Below are positions 11,998-25,669 of a DNA stretch of 64,000 bases, one piece after another. The first letter of the stretch is position 1, and the number at the start of each line of letters is the position of its first letter. Made by a program: the position numbers and the translations under genes. This stretch comes from Eleginops maclovinus (Eukaryota; Chordata; Actinopteri; Perciformes; Eleginopidae): positions 24,167,078 through 24,231,077 of the forward strand of contig NC_086367.1 in the NCBI RefSeq assembly GCF_036324505.1, in the 5' to 3' direction. The notes beneath the pieces are model-generated. The model saw only the letters and a list, made by a program, of their open reading frames with translations. It did no database searches and was not told the DNA's origin.

Positions 11998-13180
11998 AAG
12001 TGCACAGGCAAGCAGCGCATGGGAACAATACTCTGAATCACACAGCGTCAGTCCGTTCTTATTTGATAGTATACATTATCTCAAAATAATTGTTCCACCT
12101 TTATCTTTGGCAACATTCATTCGAGGCTCACTTTTTAAGTTTGACTTCAACATGAAATCAATGACTCGTAAAACTTTACCCTTGGGAGGATTAATACTGA
12201 GGAAAGCAGAGTATAAATATATCTTGATACACTTCATTATTCACCTGCTGGATGTAAGGAGGGGGAAGGTTTCAGGTTCACTCATGCACTAAAAGGCTGA
12301 TCCAGATCTTTTTATAAAGGACAGAATAATAAACATACACGTGCTGTAAACAAAATACAGCACACTATTGTGATATCCAGCTATCCTGCACTGTCCTTAT
12401 TAGCTATACGTTAGTAAGGGAAAGTTCACGGCAACATTTGAAACATTTCTCGACTAACTTGAGCGCTGATCATCAAACCCTAGACAGTTTAAGTGTGAGT
12501 TGCAGAGAATTGAAGATGGCAGTCATAGGAGGAACTACTTTCTTTCGACCGAACTACACCCGCCAATAGAGGGAGCAGATGCTTCTTTCTGCGTAGTGAT
12601 ACGTTGGAAAGAAAATAGTCCCCACATCAAACTGCTCACATAATCTGTGGGTTTTATTTGTTAACGTTTTAGGAAGGAGGCAGCTGTTGACTTTTAAAAT
12701 GTATCTTTGAGGACCACTAAACTTTACTTTTATCTAACATGCACAACAACCATAACACCAAAAAGGCATAATAGAGCCCCTTTAAGAGACATGGATTTAA
12801 ATATTGTATATTTCCCCCCAGAAATAAGGTCCCATGTGATAGTTTATATTCGAGAGTAGGGCGATATCTCCACCACTCAGAAACTCGCACTAAACTAAAC
12901 TGATTGATAAATAGCACAACAGGTGAGAGGGAACGATGTTGTGGTGAACTGTCCGTTTAGAAAGCCTGTTTTATATTCACTACTTTGTTAAGTCATAAAA
13001 TATATGGGATTGTGAGTTGCAGAAAAACAAAAACATATCATCCAGCAAAACAAAGAGGATAACATGTGCAGACCTGATCTGCCTAACGACCGAGAGGGGA
13101 GCACTGCTCGTATCAACCCTCCGTTAGAGGCCGAGTGTGTGCAGGTCTCCGGAGCAGCGAGTGTGTCAGCAGCTCGGGGG

Positions 13181-16100
13181 TCAGATCATGTTGGGGGCCA
13201 CGCTGTGGAGCACCACGTCCCCTGTCACTCTCAGCAGGGTCACCTCCTCCATGCCCCCCACCCTGTGCTCGTACTCCAGCAGGTGGGAGCCATCCACCGC
13301 CACCTTAAAGTAGTCCTCCTCCACCAGGATCTTCAGCTGAAGGGAGGTGGGGGGGGGGGCAGAGAAGAGACTTTAGAGCAACAAGCCAAACTATCACAGG
13401 TTAGCGGCATACTCAATTCTGATTGGTCAATTTGGGCATTCATCATGAGTATGTTCAGATGTTCTTAAGTTTCCTTACCTCGAAGCGGCGGCCCTGTGCG
13501 AAGGGGAAGTGCCCGTCCCGCTCCTCTGGGCCCCAGCACCCTCCCAGGTTTGAGTTTCTGACGATGGTTTGCTCGGGGAATCGAGGATTGAAGTGAAAGA
13601 CGACGTCTGAACCTTTGAAGAAGTCAACCTGGAACCTGCAGGAGGTGAAATCAGAACATTATCCCCCATTTTAAAAGACTGTTGCCTCAATTTATCAATT
13701 CAGGCAACGTTAGAACACACACAGCTTTGGTTTAAAACATGCAATATAACATAATTATAATCCATTGAACCTATAAGATTTTAATGACAGCAAAACATCT
13801 ATATTATGAAACTATTCTTTTTCATTTGGTAAAATTAATGCCTCATTTTGTTTATTGTTCCACTTTTTTAAGAGCCTAAACTGTAGTGCAGATTATAATG
13901 CATCCATTCATAAGGAAGAGTAAAATGCATTATAGATATGGGCATCATAGAAAGTGATACCTCTGATCACAGCGAAGTGTTTAAAAAATCCAAAGGTGAT
14001 TAAATATAAAAGATTCAAAACATAAAATATTAAAAGATATGAAAATAAAAAATATATAAAAGTCAAATTAGTAAAATATAGAAACCTGAAGATAAATAAA
14101 GCAATTTGAATATCAGAATTAAATAACTAAAGTGTGTGTACCTGTTTGCGCCAGGAACAGGCTCTGCATCTATCGTGATGACCAGTCGGGGTAATATTCC
14201 CGAGTGAAGAGGGAGATCATACGGCAGCATCTGCAGGAAATATCCACATTAAAAACCACAAACAAACATTTAAACTCCTGTTTGGAAATAAAGTTAAATA
14301 AACCATAATGACAATTTGTGATTGACTGTTTATTAATCAAAGTACAGAAACAAAAAAACAGTGTTATCCGGTTATATAATATCCAGAAGTAGAACATTTT
14401 ATCTCTGAGTTTCTGATAAACAGCATTAGTAATACTCTTAAGTGCTTATTATGGAGGGTATTCTTAGTTACACAATATTCCACCCGGCCCACATTCCTCC
14501 GTACGAAACCCAAATGATTCATCTCCTCCTTTAGTTCAAAACTCTGACGTCATCCATAATGACTAGACAAGACTAGGTCCAAAAGTAAAGTTCGTTTTTT
14601 ACATTTTTACTGCAATAAGTGTACAAAATAAATGATAACCATGTACAAAAGTTACAAGGTAGTGTGGAAATATAGATTTAATGAAAACTGTGATTTTATA
14701 AAAGAATACAAAACATTTATGTGAGTTTCTGTGTAAAGGTGTAAATCATATTGCACGTCAAACAATCGGCTTTTTGTGATTATCCACATGTCGTTGGTTC
14801 TGGAGGTGGCGTCCGTGTCCGACTGAATACTTGAGTTCATTGCTTTCAATTATAGGGCGGATTATATCTGGGCTGAAAGACAAGAATACAATTTTTGATA
14901 ACTAGGTTTGAATATTTATTTATTCTGCTTCATGATTTGCTTTGCACCCCCGCAGAGCCCAAGAAGCAGGAGGAATAATCTGCAGCCTCACTGAAGATAC
15001 ATAATCCCAAAGAAAACCATACCTTTCTTCTTCCACCAGCAGACGTAGAAATCAGTGAATAAAGCTGGGTTTGGCTCAGTATAAATATACTGCACAGTAT
15101 AACCCTAACATCAGCCTCCTGAGGCGTCAGAGTTTGCAGATAATCTCAAAATGGTTCAAATCAACCAAATTCATTCTTTTAATTTCTCTTGCTGATTAAT
15201 CGTTCCACCGCTAATCTGAGATGACAGCAGGGGGACAGGTAAAGTTTTGGCAGTGACGCTGGAAGGAGTTCCCCAAATATCTGAGAGACCTTCACCCCCA
15301 GAGTCCCCCCCTCACCAGAGAGAAACCATGAGAGAGAGAGGAAGCAGAAAGCAAGCAGCAGATCACTGAACAGAGAGAGACTCACCATGCCTCCTGGAGC
15401 GGCCGGACCCCCGTATGGACCCATGGGCCCGGGGCCAGGGCCGAAGGGGCCGGGGGCAGCAGGGTATCCTCCGGCTGAGGGTGGTCCCCAGGAACCGGTG
15501 GGCATGGGGGGGAAGCCTCCAGCAGGGAATCCTGGGAACGCTCCAGGGCCGGCTGCAGGGGGGAAAGCACCCGGACCCCCGGGCCCGTACATCCCGTTTC
15601 CTCCGGGCTGACCTCCAGGGTAAGGCAGATTTTGATATGCAGGGGGGGCTCCGGGGCCAGAGGGAAAGGGTCCAGCTGGGTAAGGGGCAGGGCCTCCAGG
15701 GCAGCTGTCCTGGAGCTCCCTCGGGGGGGTAGTGCCCGGGGTACTGGGGGGGGTACTGCCCGGGAAACTGTCCCGGGGCTCCAGGGCTGGAAGGGAACTG
15801 TCCGGGAGCTCCAGGTGCAGGGGGGTACTGTCCAGGGATCCCGGGCCCGGGGTGGAAGCCTCCAGGTGCAGAAGGAGGTCCGGGGTATTGCCCTGGTGCT
15901 CCGGGGCCAGACTGATATGGGAACTGCCCCGGGGCCCCTGGCCCGGAGGATCCAGCGGGATAACCCCCTGGAGCAGAGGGCTGGGTGGGGGCTCCGGGGG
16001 CTGAACCGGGCCACCCCGGGTTAGCAGGAGGCTGATGGTTCCCGGCCGGAGCCGACGGGTTGTTGTGTCCGATGTTCTTGGCTTTGCTCGGAGTGTCGTC

Positions 16101-16349
16101 TCCTAATGCGTCGGACAGCTGGAGACAGAAAGTGAAAGTGACTCTGGATTATTCAACATGGGGATTATTTTCTAAATTAATCCATTATCCGTCTTGTCTT
16201 TATGTCAGAAAAACCAGTCTTTTGTTTTACTAAACCAAAACACAAGATCCCGTTTCTTTTCCTCTGGAAACACTGATCATTGAGGCTCCTCTAATAAAGG
16301 ATCTGTTAAACCATAGAAACAGATCAAAACTCACCGAGAAATCTGCCAT
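13181..16349 (-). CDS. lgals3: lgals3, galectin-3 (chimera-type galectin), with a one-base frame break
   Basis: Coding exons on the minus strand: 16335-16349 (MADFS), 15386-16118, 14142-14230, 13479-13635 and 13181-13336 (ends ...VAPNMI, TGA). The N-terminus MADFSLSDALGDD and the long Pro/Gly/Tyr/Gln-rich repeat exon (PGAPGQ units) are galectin-3 hallmarks. The carbohydrate-recognition domain has the full signature HFNPRF, RNS, CWG and EER for beta-galactoside binding. Galectin-3 acts in cytosol, nucleus and outside the cell and is exported without a signal peptide; none is seen. Oddity: the repeat exon is 733 nt (3n+1) although it begins and ends in phase 0. The frame runs correctly to ...EGAPGQ and resumes one base off at GGPAPYPAGPF, near 15690-15705. 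As printed, the protein would lose its CRD; this may be an assembly error. Teleosts have several galectin-3 genes; I cannot tell a from b. Confidence 0.9.
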
Positions 16350-17165
16350 GATCTAAAAGAAAAACACAAGATGGAAACTTTCATCAAACAACCAATTATA
16401 CAATTCGATTAAATAAGATCTTTAATAACGTCTTAAACACATGAAATGTTGATGTCTTACTTTTCAAATGTCATAAATACAAAAAAATATCATAGAATAA
16501 TACAAACACAGCCAATAAGAAGTCATACGTAAAGTAGTTCCTAATTGAAACAATCACATGGCAAAACATTTCGATTTAAAAGCACATAAATGAAACCCAA
16601 ACATTTGTCTCCCACAGTGCGTTGTGTTTTGGGGAGTTTTAAAGCTGTCAGCAGGGCTGGTCTCAGGCTGACTAAGTGTTTCCATCCCCGCCTGCTTACC
16701 AACATAACACATTTGGGAAGGGCTGAAATACATTCACTCAACTTAAACATCATTATGAGAAGAAACACAGACTGACTTTAGCTGCATGTTTTTAAATTGT
16801 CCTGATAGTTGGCTATTAGCTATTAGCAGCTAACGGTTAGCTTGTGTGTTATGTTAGCTCCTCGGTGTCAAAAGAGGGTAAAAACTGATATTAAATGTTA
16901 CCTCTCAGAAGATGGACCTCTCTCAGGTGATGTGTTGGTAAATAGGGAGGATTTGTGCAGCTGTTGGGACTCAGTTAACCTGCTAATTTAGCCTCCCGAG
17001 GCAGAAAACTCCAAGCTAACGTCAGCTCTGCTCTCACAACTACAACTCTGGAGCAGGAAGCGCGCACACGGTGATGACGTATTCTAATGGCTGGGCGCGT
17101 TCCCGAGCACAGCATACCGGACGCATGAGAACGCATGCACATAAGCGCAGTGAATGTACACACCC
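16350..17165 (-). promoter_or_regulatory. lgals3 5' UTR exon(s) and promoter area (inferred)
   Basis: The lgals3 start exon is preceded on the minus strand by a ttttag acceptor at about 16353, so an upstream non-coding exon must exist, probably near 16880-17050. No coding sequence is recognisable in this stretch. Confidence 0.4.
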
Positions 17166-17469
17166 TGAAAAATATACATAAGTTAAGTTAAAGTATACTT
17201 AATTATGATTTTAAAATAAATGTATGTAAGTGTTTTAAAAGGGAAAAATACCTTTCAAAAAACCATCCGATTATTATCGTTAAAAATAAACTGTAAACAA
17301 AATAAAAAACACACAGCCTCACAATTATCTTATCAACATGTTTTAAAAGTAAAACATTGAATTATTATTTATACAGATAAATAAAAAGAGAATGCTAAAT
17401 AAAAACGTTGAAATAATACAAAAGAAATCTAAATGAAATGAACAGGAAGCTCAGATGAAATCAGGAAAG

Positions 17470-17822
<353 letters not shown>

Positions 17823-18135
17823 GGGCATTCTTCATACTCAGTACTTTTACTTAATTACATTTTTCAAGCAGAGTTATTTACTATTATAACATACATAATT
17901 ACTCCTTCCACCACTGTTAATAATGTGTAAGAGGCTAATGGTTCACCTCACAGCTTTATGTGTTTTATGTTTAATACCGCACTGTATTACATGGTATAAA
18001 ATGAGCTTGTTTAGGATATTAAAACCTAATAACTAGGAACTAAACAGTTGTGATTGTTTCTCTTGTACAATAACATGTTTAAAGCACAGTGTGTCATAAT
18101 AAAGTGAGAGCAGAGGTTTATAATACACTTTTGAA

Positions 18136-18153
18136 GGGGGGGGGGGGGGGGGG
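18136..18153. repeat. Poly-G tract, 18 G
   Basis: Uninterrupted run of 18 G about 120 bp upstream of the gmfb start codon, in its promoter area. Prone to length variation and G-quadruplex formation. A gattggtca (inverted CCAAT) word follows at about 18169. Confidence 0.9.
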
Positions 18154-18275
18154 CGGTGCTTGTCTGTGATTGGTCAAACCAGTCACAAGATGATGTGAAG
18201 TAAAAAAAAAAACATTGAAGCGTCTCTACCATTCAGAGCAGCTGCAGAATCAGGGATACCTCTCACTCTGCTACA

Positions 18276-21221
18276 ATGGTAAGTTATTCCTAATTGTTCC
18301 GACATATAAGAGGTTGTTTCCCCTTCTGGGTTTTAATGGTGTGTTTTTAATTAGTTTAAAGTTTTGGGGACTATTGAGGAAAAAGTGAGGTTTGGCAGAT
18401 TGACTAGCGTTAGCCTGTTAGCCTAGCATGAGTTCCGCCCTCCGTCCATCGTATCAGTGCGAAGCTAGCCATGATAGAAAGGGTGCGCTTCCGGTTATGG
18501 ATTTCAAAATAAAATTACGAAGAAACATTGCGGAAAATATCATTATAATGATAATGTGATTTACATTGTAAAAAATACAAATAAATGCAATATAATAACA
18601 TAACAATGTGAGTAACGTATTCTTAATTTTTCAACTGGTTATTATGGTGTCAGATATGAATGCTTTTATGTTGAAGGCTAATCTAGCGGGCTTCCTGGAA
18701 TTGTGTAGCTCAATGTGTTTAGCTTATTGAAGCTAACAGTGATGTGTTTCAACACGTCTGGGTTTGGGGAGCTTTCTCAACCCTAAATCTCTAATCATAA
18801 TGATTTACGTTTCTGACTACGTGTCATGACAGCTCGACATTCTTCAGAGTTAAATATGTGTTTAAGCTTTACCCATGAAACGCTTCAAATGACCTGAATA
18901 TTCTTATTTCCGGGCTGAATTAGCTGCTAGCAGTGAGCTAGCTGTCAGAGTGGCTGCAGGAATTTCCACCAGCAGTGAACCTGTGGCCACTTCCTGTTTT
19001 TATTGTCCTGCCCCATCATCTGCCTGTGCATGCATCCTGCTTTCCCTCTTCCTCTCTCCCCACCACAGACTCTGCTGTTTAATCTGCAGAGATCTGTGTG
19101 AGCTCAGTGAAATCTTCACTCCCACCAGCCATCTGTGCAGGAAAGTGTAATTATAGAGAGTCTGCACAGAGTTTTAGGGTTTTCTGCTGCAGTTATGTAA
19201 CGTGACTCAATCCTGTTGAGACTGGTGAACTGTGTTCTGTCTAAATAAAGCCTGTGGGTCAGAGTCGACTTTTGCAGAGAGATCATTTAAATTAAGTTTA
19301 TACTTTTGGTAATTCAGATGCTAGCCTATTGCTTTACAGTCGGGCAGTTAAATGCATGGAAACCACTTGAAGCTACATACCTCGACTCTGCAAATACCTT
19401 AAAAAACACAAGGCCATTCAAATACAAATACACATTATTTACAACATATAAGTACCAAGGGTTCAAATGTGTTTATCAGTAATACAAATGTCCATCTGTT
19501 TAAAATAAATGGATCCCACCACAAGTACAGGAGAGGTTTTCAGGATAAAATTCCCTAAAAAGAAGTATAAGTCCATTACTGCAGCCCTTTGTCGTTATTA
19601 ATTATATAAATCTAAGTGCATGTATTTCCTGTTTTGTTAGAGTGAATCACTGGCGGTGTGCGATGTGGACGATGATCTGGTGAAGATGCTGAAGAAGTTT
19701 CGGTTCAGGAAGGAGACGAATAACGCCGCCATCGTTAGTGAGTGCTGCCATTATCCATCTTCTTTTTATAACTAGTTTCATTCAATTCAAATTTCTAGTA
19801 TTTCATTATTTTTCATACTTAATTCTTATTATGTGTTGTTATTTTGTATTCAACATCTATGTATTATTTTTTACTCCTCAGTGAAGATTGATAAAGAAAA
19901 GCAGCTGGTCGTTCTGGAAGAGGAGCACGAGGTACGTTAGAGATGTAACTCTCACACATCGCACTTCGTCAGCTTTAACATTAATCAACAATTCATGTAT
20001 TCAACAAATCTGTATTTCCCTTTCTTAGGATATTTCCCCTGATGATCTGAGGGACGAGGTTCCTGAGAGACAGCCACGATATCCTTTGAAAACGTTAATC
20101 TTATTTTAACCATCATTTGTTGGAGTCTGAGAGATTAAAATGAATCTTAATACTTTTTAATATCGATTTATAGTTTAAATAGATCCCTATATTTAATGGT
20201 ACACACTACGGGTGAATAGGGTGAAAAATGTACCTGACAGATGTCATGATGAAACTTCCCCACTTCATGACTGACATTAACACAATTCATTTTTATATCA
20301 CAAGTTTTCACACATGTTATGTTTAAATATGCAAAGGAGGCGTTACGTAATGATAACTTTTGGTGAGTTCAGGAGAAATCTGCAGAGGCTAACAGACTCA
20401 GTTAGTAAAACTGATCCTTCTTACCTGTAGTGTCTCTAACAGGTTATTTGAACTCATTTAGATAACTCTTGTTAAATAATTAGAAGGTTATGCTTTATAT
20501 TTCTGTCTGGACTGTTCTTCATATTACAATGAATTTCAAAGTGCACTGTCCTTAGCACGAGGAACATTTATCGTCTACAGTTATAAATACAAACACGACG
20601 ACGGACGCGTCTCCTACCCTCTCTGCTTCATCTTCTCCAGCCCAGCAGGTGAAAAGACCTCCAGACTTCCTGCTTTTAAAGAATCACACTTTATGTTTTC
20701 TGGCAATGTTTGTTGATGTTTGTCGTGTTTCTGTTGGACAGGCTGCAAACCAGAGCAGCAGATGATGTACGCAGGGAGCCTGAACAAACTGGTGCAGACC
20801 GTGGAGCTGACCAAGGTGAGCTGCCTCGGACAGCGGTGCGGTCTTGAGTACCTGTGTATTTCTCACTTTAATGTGTATAGTATTTAACTTGTGATACTGG
20901 TCGTCATTTGTGAGTCTTTACTTTTGTGACTTTAATTTAAAATTAGTTCACTTTTCTTTTACTTTTGTCCCAGAGAATATTGTAAATGTAGGACTTTAGA
21001 ATTATAGAGGAAATTCATTTGATTTCTTGTACATTTTTTACTTTAATGTCATACAATCAGTTTGTTCTTGTAAATTTAACCCATAATGACCCCGATACGC
21101 CATCCTACTCTCTAAATGATTTCTAATTTCTCTTGTAATGTTTCCCCAGGTGTTTGAGATCAGGAACACAGAGGACCTGACGGAGGAATGGCTCAGAGAG
21201 AAACTCGGCTTCTTCGGCTAA
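18276..21221 (+). CDS. gmfb: gmfb, glia maturation factor beta (ADF-H domain actin debranching factor)
   Basis: Seven coding exons: 18276-18278 (ATG only, then gtaagt), 19641-19737, 19882-19931, 20029-20078, 20566-20648, 20742-20815 and 21150-21221 (TAA). Total 429 nt, 142 aa, the same length as human GMFB. The protein starts [15 protein letters not shown] and ends [12 protein letters not shown]; it contains [35 protein letters not shown] and [11 protein letters not shown]. The whole chain is an ADF-H (cofilin-like) fold; GMF proteins bind Arp2/3 at branch points and debranch actin rather than severing filaments. GMFG is the alternative, but the residues and the position next to cnih1 and cdkn3 fit GMFB. 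The intron between exons 4 and 5 is AT-AC. All other introns are GT-AG. Confidence 0.96.
20079..20565 (+). other. U12-type AT-AC intron in gmfb
   Basis: The only junction that joins ...QPR to FIVYSYKY in frame uses a donor reading ATATCCTTT, the exact U12 consensus, and an acceptor ending in AC (ggaac). A branch-point-like TCCTTAGC begins 17 bases before the acceptor end (20549-20556), within the expected short distance. No GT-AG alternative gives the conserved PRFIVYSY. Confidence 0.88.
20240..20400. repeat. Dispersed repeat, copy 2 of 2
   Basis: Diverged partner of 2740-2900, in the same orientation, sharing taacttttggtg and agaaatctgcag. It lies inside the gmfb AT-AC intron. Family unknown. 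Confidence 0.55.
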
Positions 21222-22223
21222 GCTCCTCTCGCCTGGAGTTCGGGATGTGAGGAGGACTGCACGACCTCTGGAGGAGCAAACAGTGAATGTCTCCTCCTCT
21301 TTACCAGACCTGATTCAAATACTGTTTTTACACCTTCAGTTTTACAGTTCACTACCGTTCAGTTTGACTCTAACTAATCCTCTCCATCTGTCGGCCTCAA
21401 CTTGAAAACACTATTTGAAGCAGGTCTGTGTTCCTACAATCTCTCCATGTGCCAGTTGTGTGTCTGTATTAACTAACACTCCACTAGCTCCTAAAAGATC
21501 TGAAATCAAACACTATCATCCGCCCTGATTGCGACATCATCCAGGAGACTTTAAAGGCATTATAACGACAGATTGAGTTTCTTTCAGTCGTTCAGCGTTT
21601 TCTAACTTTCTTTTGGATTCTTTTTCTTTTTCTGGGGTATTTAGGGTTATCTAAGCATATAGCAATCATTTTATATTATGAAAATAACATAAATAATAGA
21701 GTTTTAAGTCGGTTTCTCCTTCAGTATTAATTTAAAGGCATTTCAGTTATAATTTAGTTGACAAACTTTATAAAGCTGCACCGATTAGTCGTGGAGTCAC
21801 AAGCAAAACAATGCAGCCTCACACATGGAGGATGCTGCTTTTCTCACTTTTATATCATATTTATTAAAGACAAACATTTCAAATCATCACCTCAGACTTT
21901 GAGAAACTGGGAAGAACTTTTTTCTGACATTTTATACACTAAACATGAATCAATTAGTCTAAAAAACAACGTGCAGGTTAATTGATTTTGAAATAATTGT
22001 ACATTCCCACCCTTAAACTCTCCTCTAAGCATTCCTCAAATGTGTGTGTGACGTCTTGTACCTCCTTCTGTGTTGTTGCGTCGTGCTCATCACACTGCAG
22101 ATCTTCTGTTTAGAGAGAAAACAGCGTGCATTATGGGTAAATCTGTAATCTGCCTTTGACCTGCATATTTCTCACTCCTAAAAAAAATAGTATTTCCACT
22201 AAAGCATTCCAGATTCAACAATG

Positions 22224-22272
<49 letters not shown>

Positions 22273-23878
22273 AGTCTTTAGGGAGATTGTTAGCTGATAT
22301 TGTGCATCATAGTTGTTGCCGTTATTAGTGTTTCTGAATGTGGTTTCTCATCCTGATTCTGATCTCTTAGCACAGCTTTGAGGGTGGCTGCGACTCCTTC
22401 ATCTTTAGAGACTGTAGGTAAAGGACGGCCACAGGGTTCCAACAGTAAAGCTTTGTGACGGCGGATATTTCTGTTTCGGAATGTGCCCGGCAGCTCATAA
22501 ATTTGCGCCAAAATGGGATATTTACAGTCCTGTCTCTAAAGTACCTTTACAGTGATTTTGTAGTCCCTGTTTCATATTTTAGCTTGAGCACATTTCAAAT
22601 TGGATTTTAAGTCACTTACCAAGCCTTTATGGACTCTAAAGTATGTATTGGACTATTTTACATCAGTTTTTCCTGTAAAGCAGCATTTTAAACACACACA
22701 TTAAGAGCTGGAAAACTAAACCCAGATGGTTGAAGCGACATGAAATATACTTAAATCTGCAGAGGGAATAACACTGTGTTTTTCTCAAGGTTTTATGTGG
22801 GAGAAACTTCCATTATAAACATACATATATATGGTTTATACAGACCATAATAGGCACAACTTTATTCCTACATCCTTGAGAGTGATACTGCTCAGTCTAT
22901 AGCAATGCCTTTTTACTTAATTTTGTCATTTTTACGCCAATTTTAAAAGGCCAGAAACTGAATATGTTCTGGGTGAACGCTTTGTTGGGATTTCTTTTTT
23001 AAACTCTATTCTTTTTATAACTTTTTCTGTTTAATTGTAAGAGATTTGACTCAAGACATGTACACACAATCACACCGGACTTTATGGGACTCATCGATCG
23101 ATGTGGAATATTTTACATGGTTTTCCAACAGGAACAATGAATGTAACTGTTATTCTATCTGCTGTTTACTGATGCCATCAAAGCTCAATATCAGTCAGCC
23201 ATTACATTATCTTGCTGCTGAAGTTATACAACATCCTTTAAAGCAGGAGAAAGTTTGATGACACTATGACCTGCAAAACCCTTTCAATCTCATGGTGAAT
23301 GTTCTAGATATGTAATTCTGAAGTTAACAAGCCTTTATGTTTAATTTGAAACTTGCAATCTGCTGTTTGAAATGTGGAGAGCTACTGTAAAAGAAGTGCA
23401 TGCTTTTAATGTGAAAGACATGCTGCTCGGTTGCATGCAATTTAAAGGATTTGGATACGTTTATAAGGCTCAATTTATTTGCATATAAGTTCTTAAACAC
23501 CTGCATCTCAAACATCTGTCTCAGCTGTTCGTGAATTTTTACAAACTGACATAAATCTGCTATTTTAAACAGAAATGGGTTGAAATAGACTGGATCAAAT
23601 AAACATTACATAGGTTTTTTAATACATGGTCTTTTTGGTTTTGTCCTGTGGAGCTATAGCCCCCCTCCTCTGTGGTGTATATTTAGCCTCTTTATTTTCC
23701 AAAGTGTTGTTCAGCTCTTGGCGTCTTCTCTGATCCAGTGCTTACTTATTTTTCTGTCCTTTTGTAATAAAAAACACACCTTAGATATGTATCATTACCA
23801 GCTGCCTCATGGCGTCAGTGAAACTTGACATATTTGTATTTTCCATTCTTTATAAAGTGTCTATTGTCCTGTTGTCCA
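21222..23878 (+). other. gmfb 3' UTR (inferred)
   Basis: No coding exon is recognisable in 2.7 kb after the gmfb stop. It contains a CA microsatellite at about 22226-22270. The end is set by the AATAAA at 23879. Confidence 0.5.
22226..22270. repeat. (CA)n microsatellite
   Basis: About 45 bp of pure CA in the presumed gmfb 3' UTR. Confidence 0.95.
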
Positions 23879-23884
23879 AATAAA
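23879..23884 (+). terminator. Candidate poly(A) signal of gmfb
   Basis: AATAAA followed within 30 bp by a GT/T-rich stretch (tgatgttgacccctcggttttctgg). An earlier aataaa lies at about 23766. Confidence 0.5.
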
Positions 23885-24074
23885 ATGACAGTGATGTTGA
23901 CCCCTCGGTTTTCTGGTTCCTCTATCAGATTCATCATTCACCTGATGCTGCAAAAGAAACACCTTTTTACTGAATAAATAAAAAGCTAAATAAATATTGT
24001 AGGGCTAATGCATGCAGTACAGTACACAATGCATACTTATATTTAAAGACAGCCTTTCATTTGTTAATTGAACT

Positions 24075-24812
24075 AGGTTTCAAGGTTTCAAGGTTTCAAG
24101 GTTTTATTTGTCATATGCACAGCAGATACAGCGTATATGTTGGCAATGAAAATCTTATGTCGCGTGCTCCTCCAACAACTCCACATACATGGTGCAAATA
24201 ACATAAATAAAATAGTGCAAAAAGAGAGAAGAATATTTACAGTAACAACAATAAAGATTTGAGGATGTGAAATATATACATATGTGGAATACATTGAAAG
24301 TATTTACATACTTTACTCTGTTGAATGAGGAGGTATGGACAGATGCATATATTATGTATAGCAGATGTATATGGCAGATATGTACAATATATAGATATGT
24401 GTACTATAAACAGATATGTATGGCAGATGTGTATAATATATATGTATATATATGTATGTGTGTACTATAAACAGATGTGAGTAGACATTCACACAGCTCA
24501 GGAGTTCAGTAGTCTTATAGCCTGTGGTATAAAACTGTCTCTGAGTCTGGTGGTCTTGGTCCGGATGCTGCGGTACCGTCTGCCAGACGGCAGCAGAAAG
24601 AACAGATTGTTGCTGGGGTGATGGGGGTCCTTTAATATCCTACCGGCCTTCTTCCTACACCGCTGGGTGTAGAGGTCCTCCATGGATGGCAGCTCCGTCC
24701 TGGTGATGTGCTGAGCAGTTTTCACCACCCTCTGTAGAGTCTTACGGTTGAGGGCGGTGCAACTGCCATACCAGGCGGTGATGCAGCCAGTCAGTGATGC
24801 AGCCAGTCAAAC
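24075..24812 (-). mobile_element. L2/CR1-like LINE, 3' fragment
   Basis: On the minus strand this encodes the C-terminal end of a non-LTR retrotransposon polyprotein: VVKTAQHITRTELPS, GRILKDPHHPSNN, LLPSGRRYRSIRTKT and FIPQAIRLLNS, then a stop (24498-24728). The fragment continues into a 3' UTR and ends at about 24075-24101 in three copies of an octamer (GAAACCTT on the minus strand), the kind of short tandem tail seen in CR1/L2 elements. The 5' side is truncated near 24812. Between gmfb and cnih1; the flanks 23885-24074 and 24813-25540 show nothing else. Confidence 0.85.
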
Positions 24813-25539
24813 TAGGAAGTAAAGTAGCATTTTTGGTGGAAACAGATTTGCATTTTTGTAGTATAATTTATCTTGTTCCTTATTTGGGATTTTCCAGTAA
24901 GTATGCACTTAAAAAGTCACTTCATTAAAGGGAAACACATATTTACCACATAGAAATAGAAGGCGGATTAAAATACAATTAAAAAACATGTCCCAGTTTT
25001 GCAATGATGTGGAGTCCAAAGGATACGGAAGCTTTGGAAAGAAATTCAAGCACTTTTTTTCAAAAATAAAGATAAAAACTGCTGTTTTTTAATTAAAATG
25101 TTAATCTAAAGTACTATATTACGATTTGTCTAATGCAGTAATATAATCCTGCATTGATTTGGAGATTTTGGATTGCTTAATTGAACCCCTGAATTCATGT
25201 TGGCTCTCTCCAATTTAAATAATCCAATAACCCCTGAATCCGATGATGGGTTTATTTGTACGCTGTCAATAAATTAACAAACTGTTAAAAGCATTTTACG
25301 GTAGGTTAGTTAATAAAGAGCATTTTTAGACACAATTTTGAAGAGAAAAAGGGCAATCATGGAGGCATTAGCCATGACAGGCCGTGTATTTCAGTGCTTT
25401 TACAGCTATGGGGTGTTCTTTGGACAGGTGTGTTGTTTAATATTACGTGTATATTTGGAACCACCCACAGGCAATCCTAGTGAAGTAGTAGTAGGAGATG
25501 CGCAGAGGAACATAAATTACTCCAGAAGATGGCAGTAAT

Positions 25540-25669
25540 GCTACCAGCTAGCTAACTACTGGCTGTAGAAGAAGACGCACCGACAACCCTCAGCCCCGTA
25601 CCCGCCTGCCTGCCTCTGCATCACCGCCACGGATCGAGCCAGGACCCGACCCAGAGAACCGGAGGAAAA
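25540..25669 (+). promoter_or_regulatory. cnih1 5' UTR / promoter area (inferred)
   Basis: CpG-containing stretch directly before the cnih1 start codon, which sits in a good context (ggaaaaATGG). Upstream sequence is AT-rich. Confidence 0.45.

Noticed and set aside
15387..16024. Plus-strand Gly/Arg-rich open frames opposite the galectin-3 repeat exon
   Set aside because: They are shadows of the high-GC lgals3 exon. The minus strand has the splice sites and family residues.
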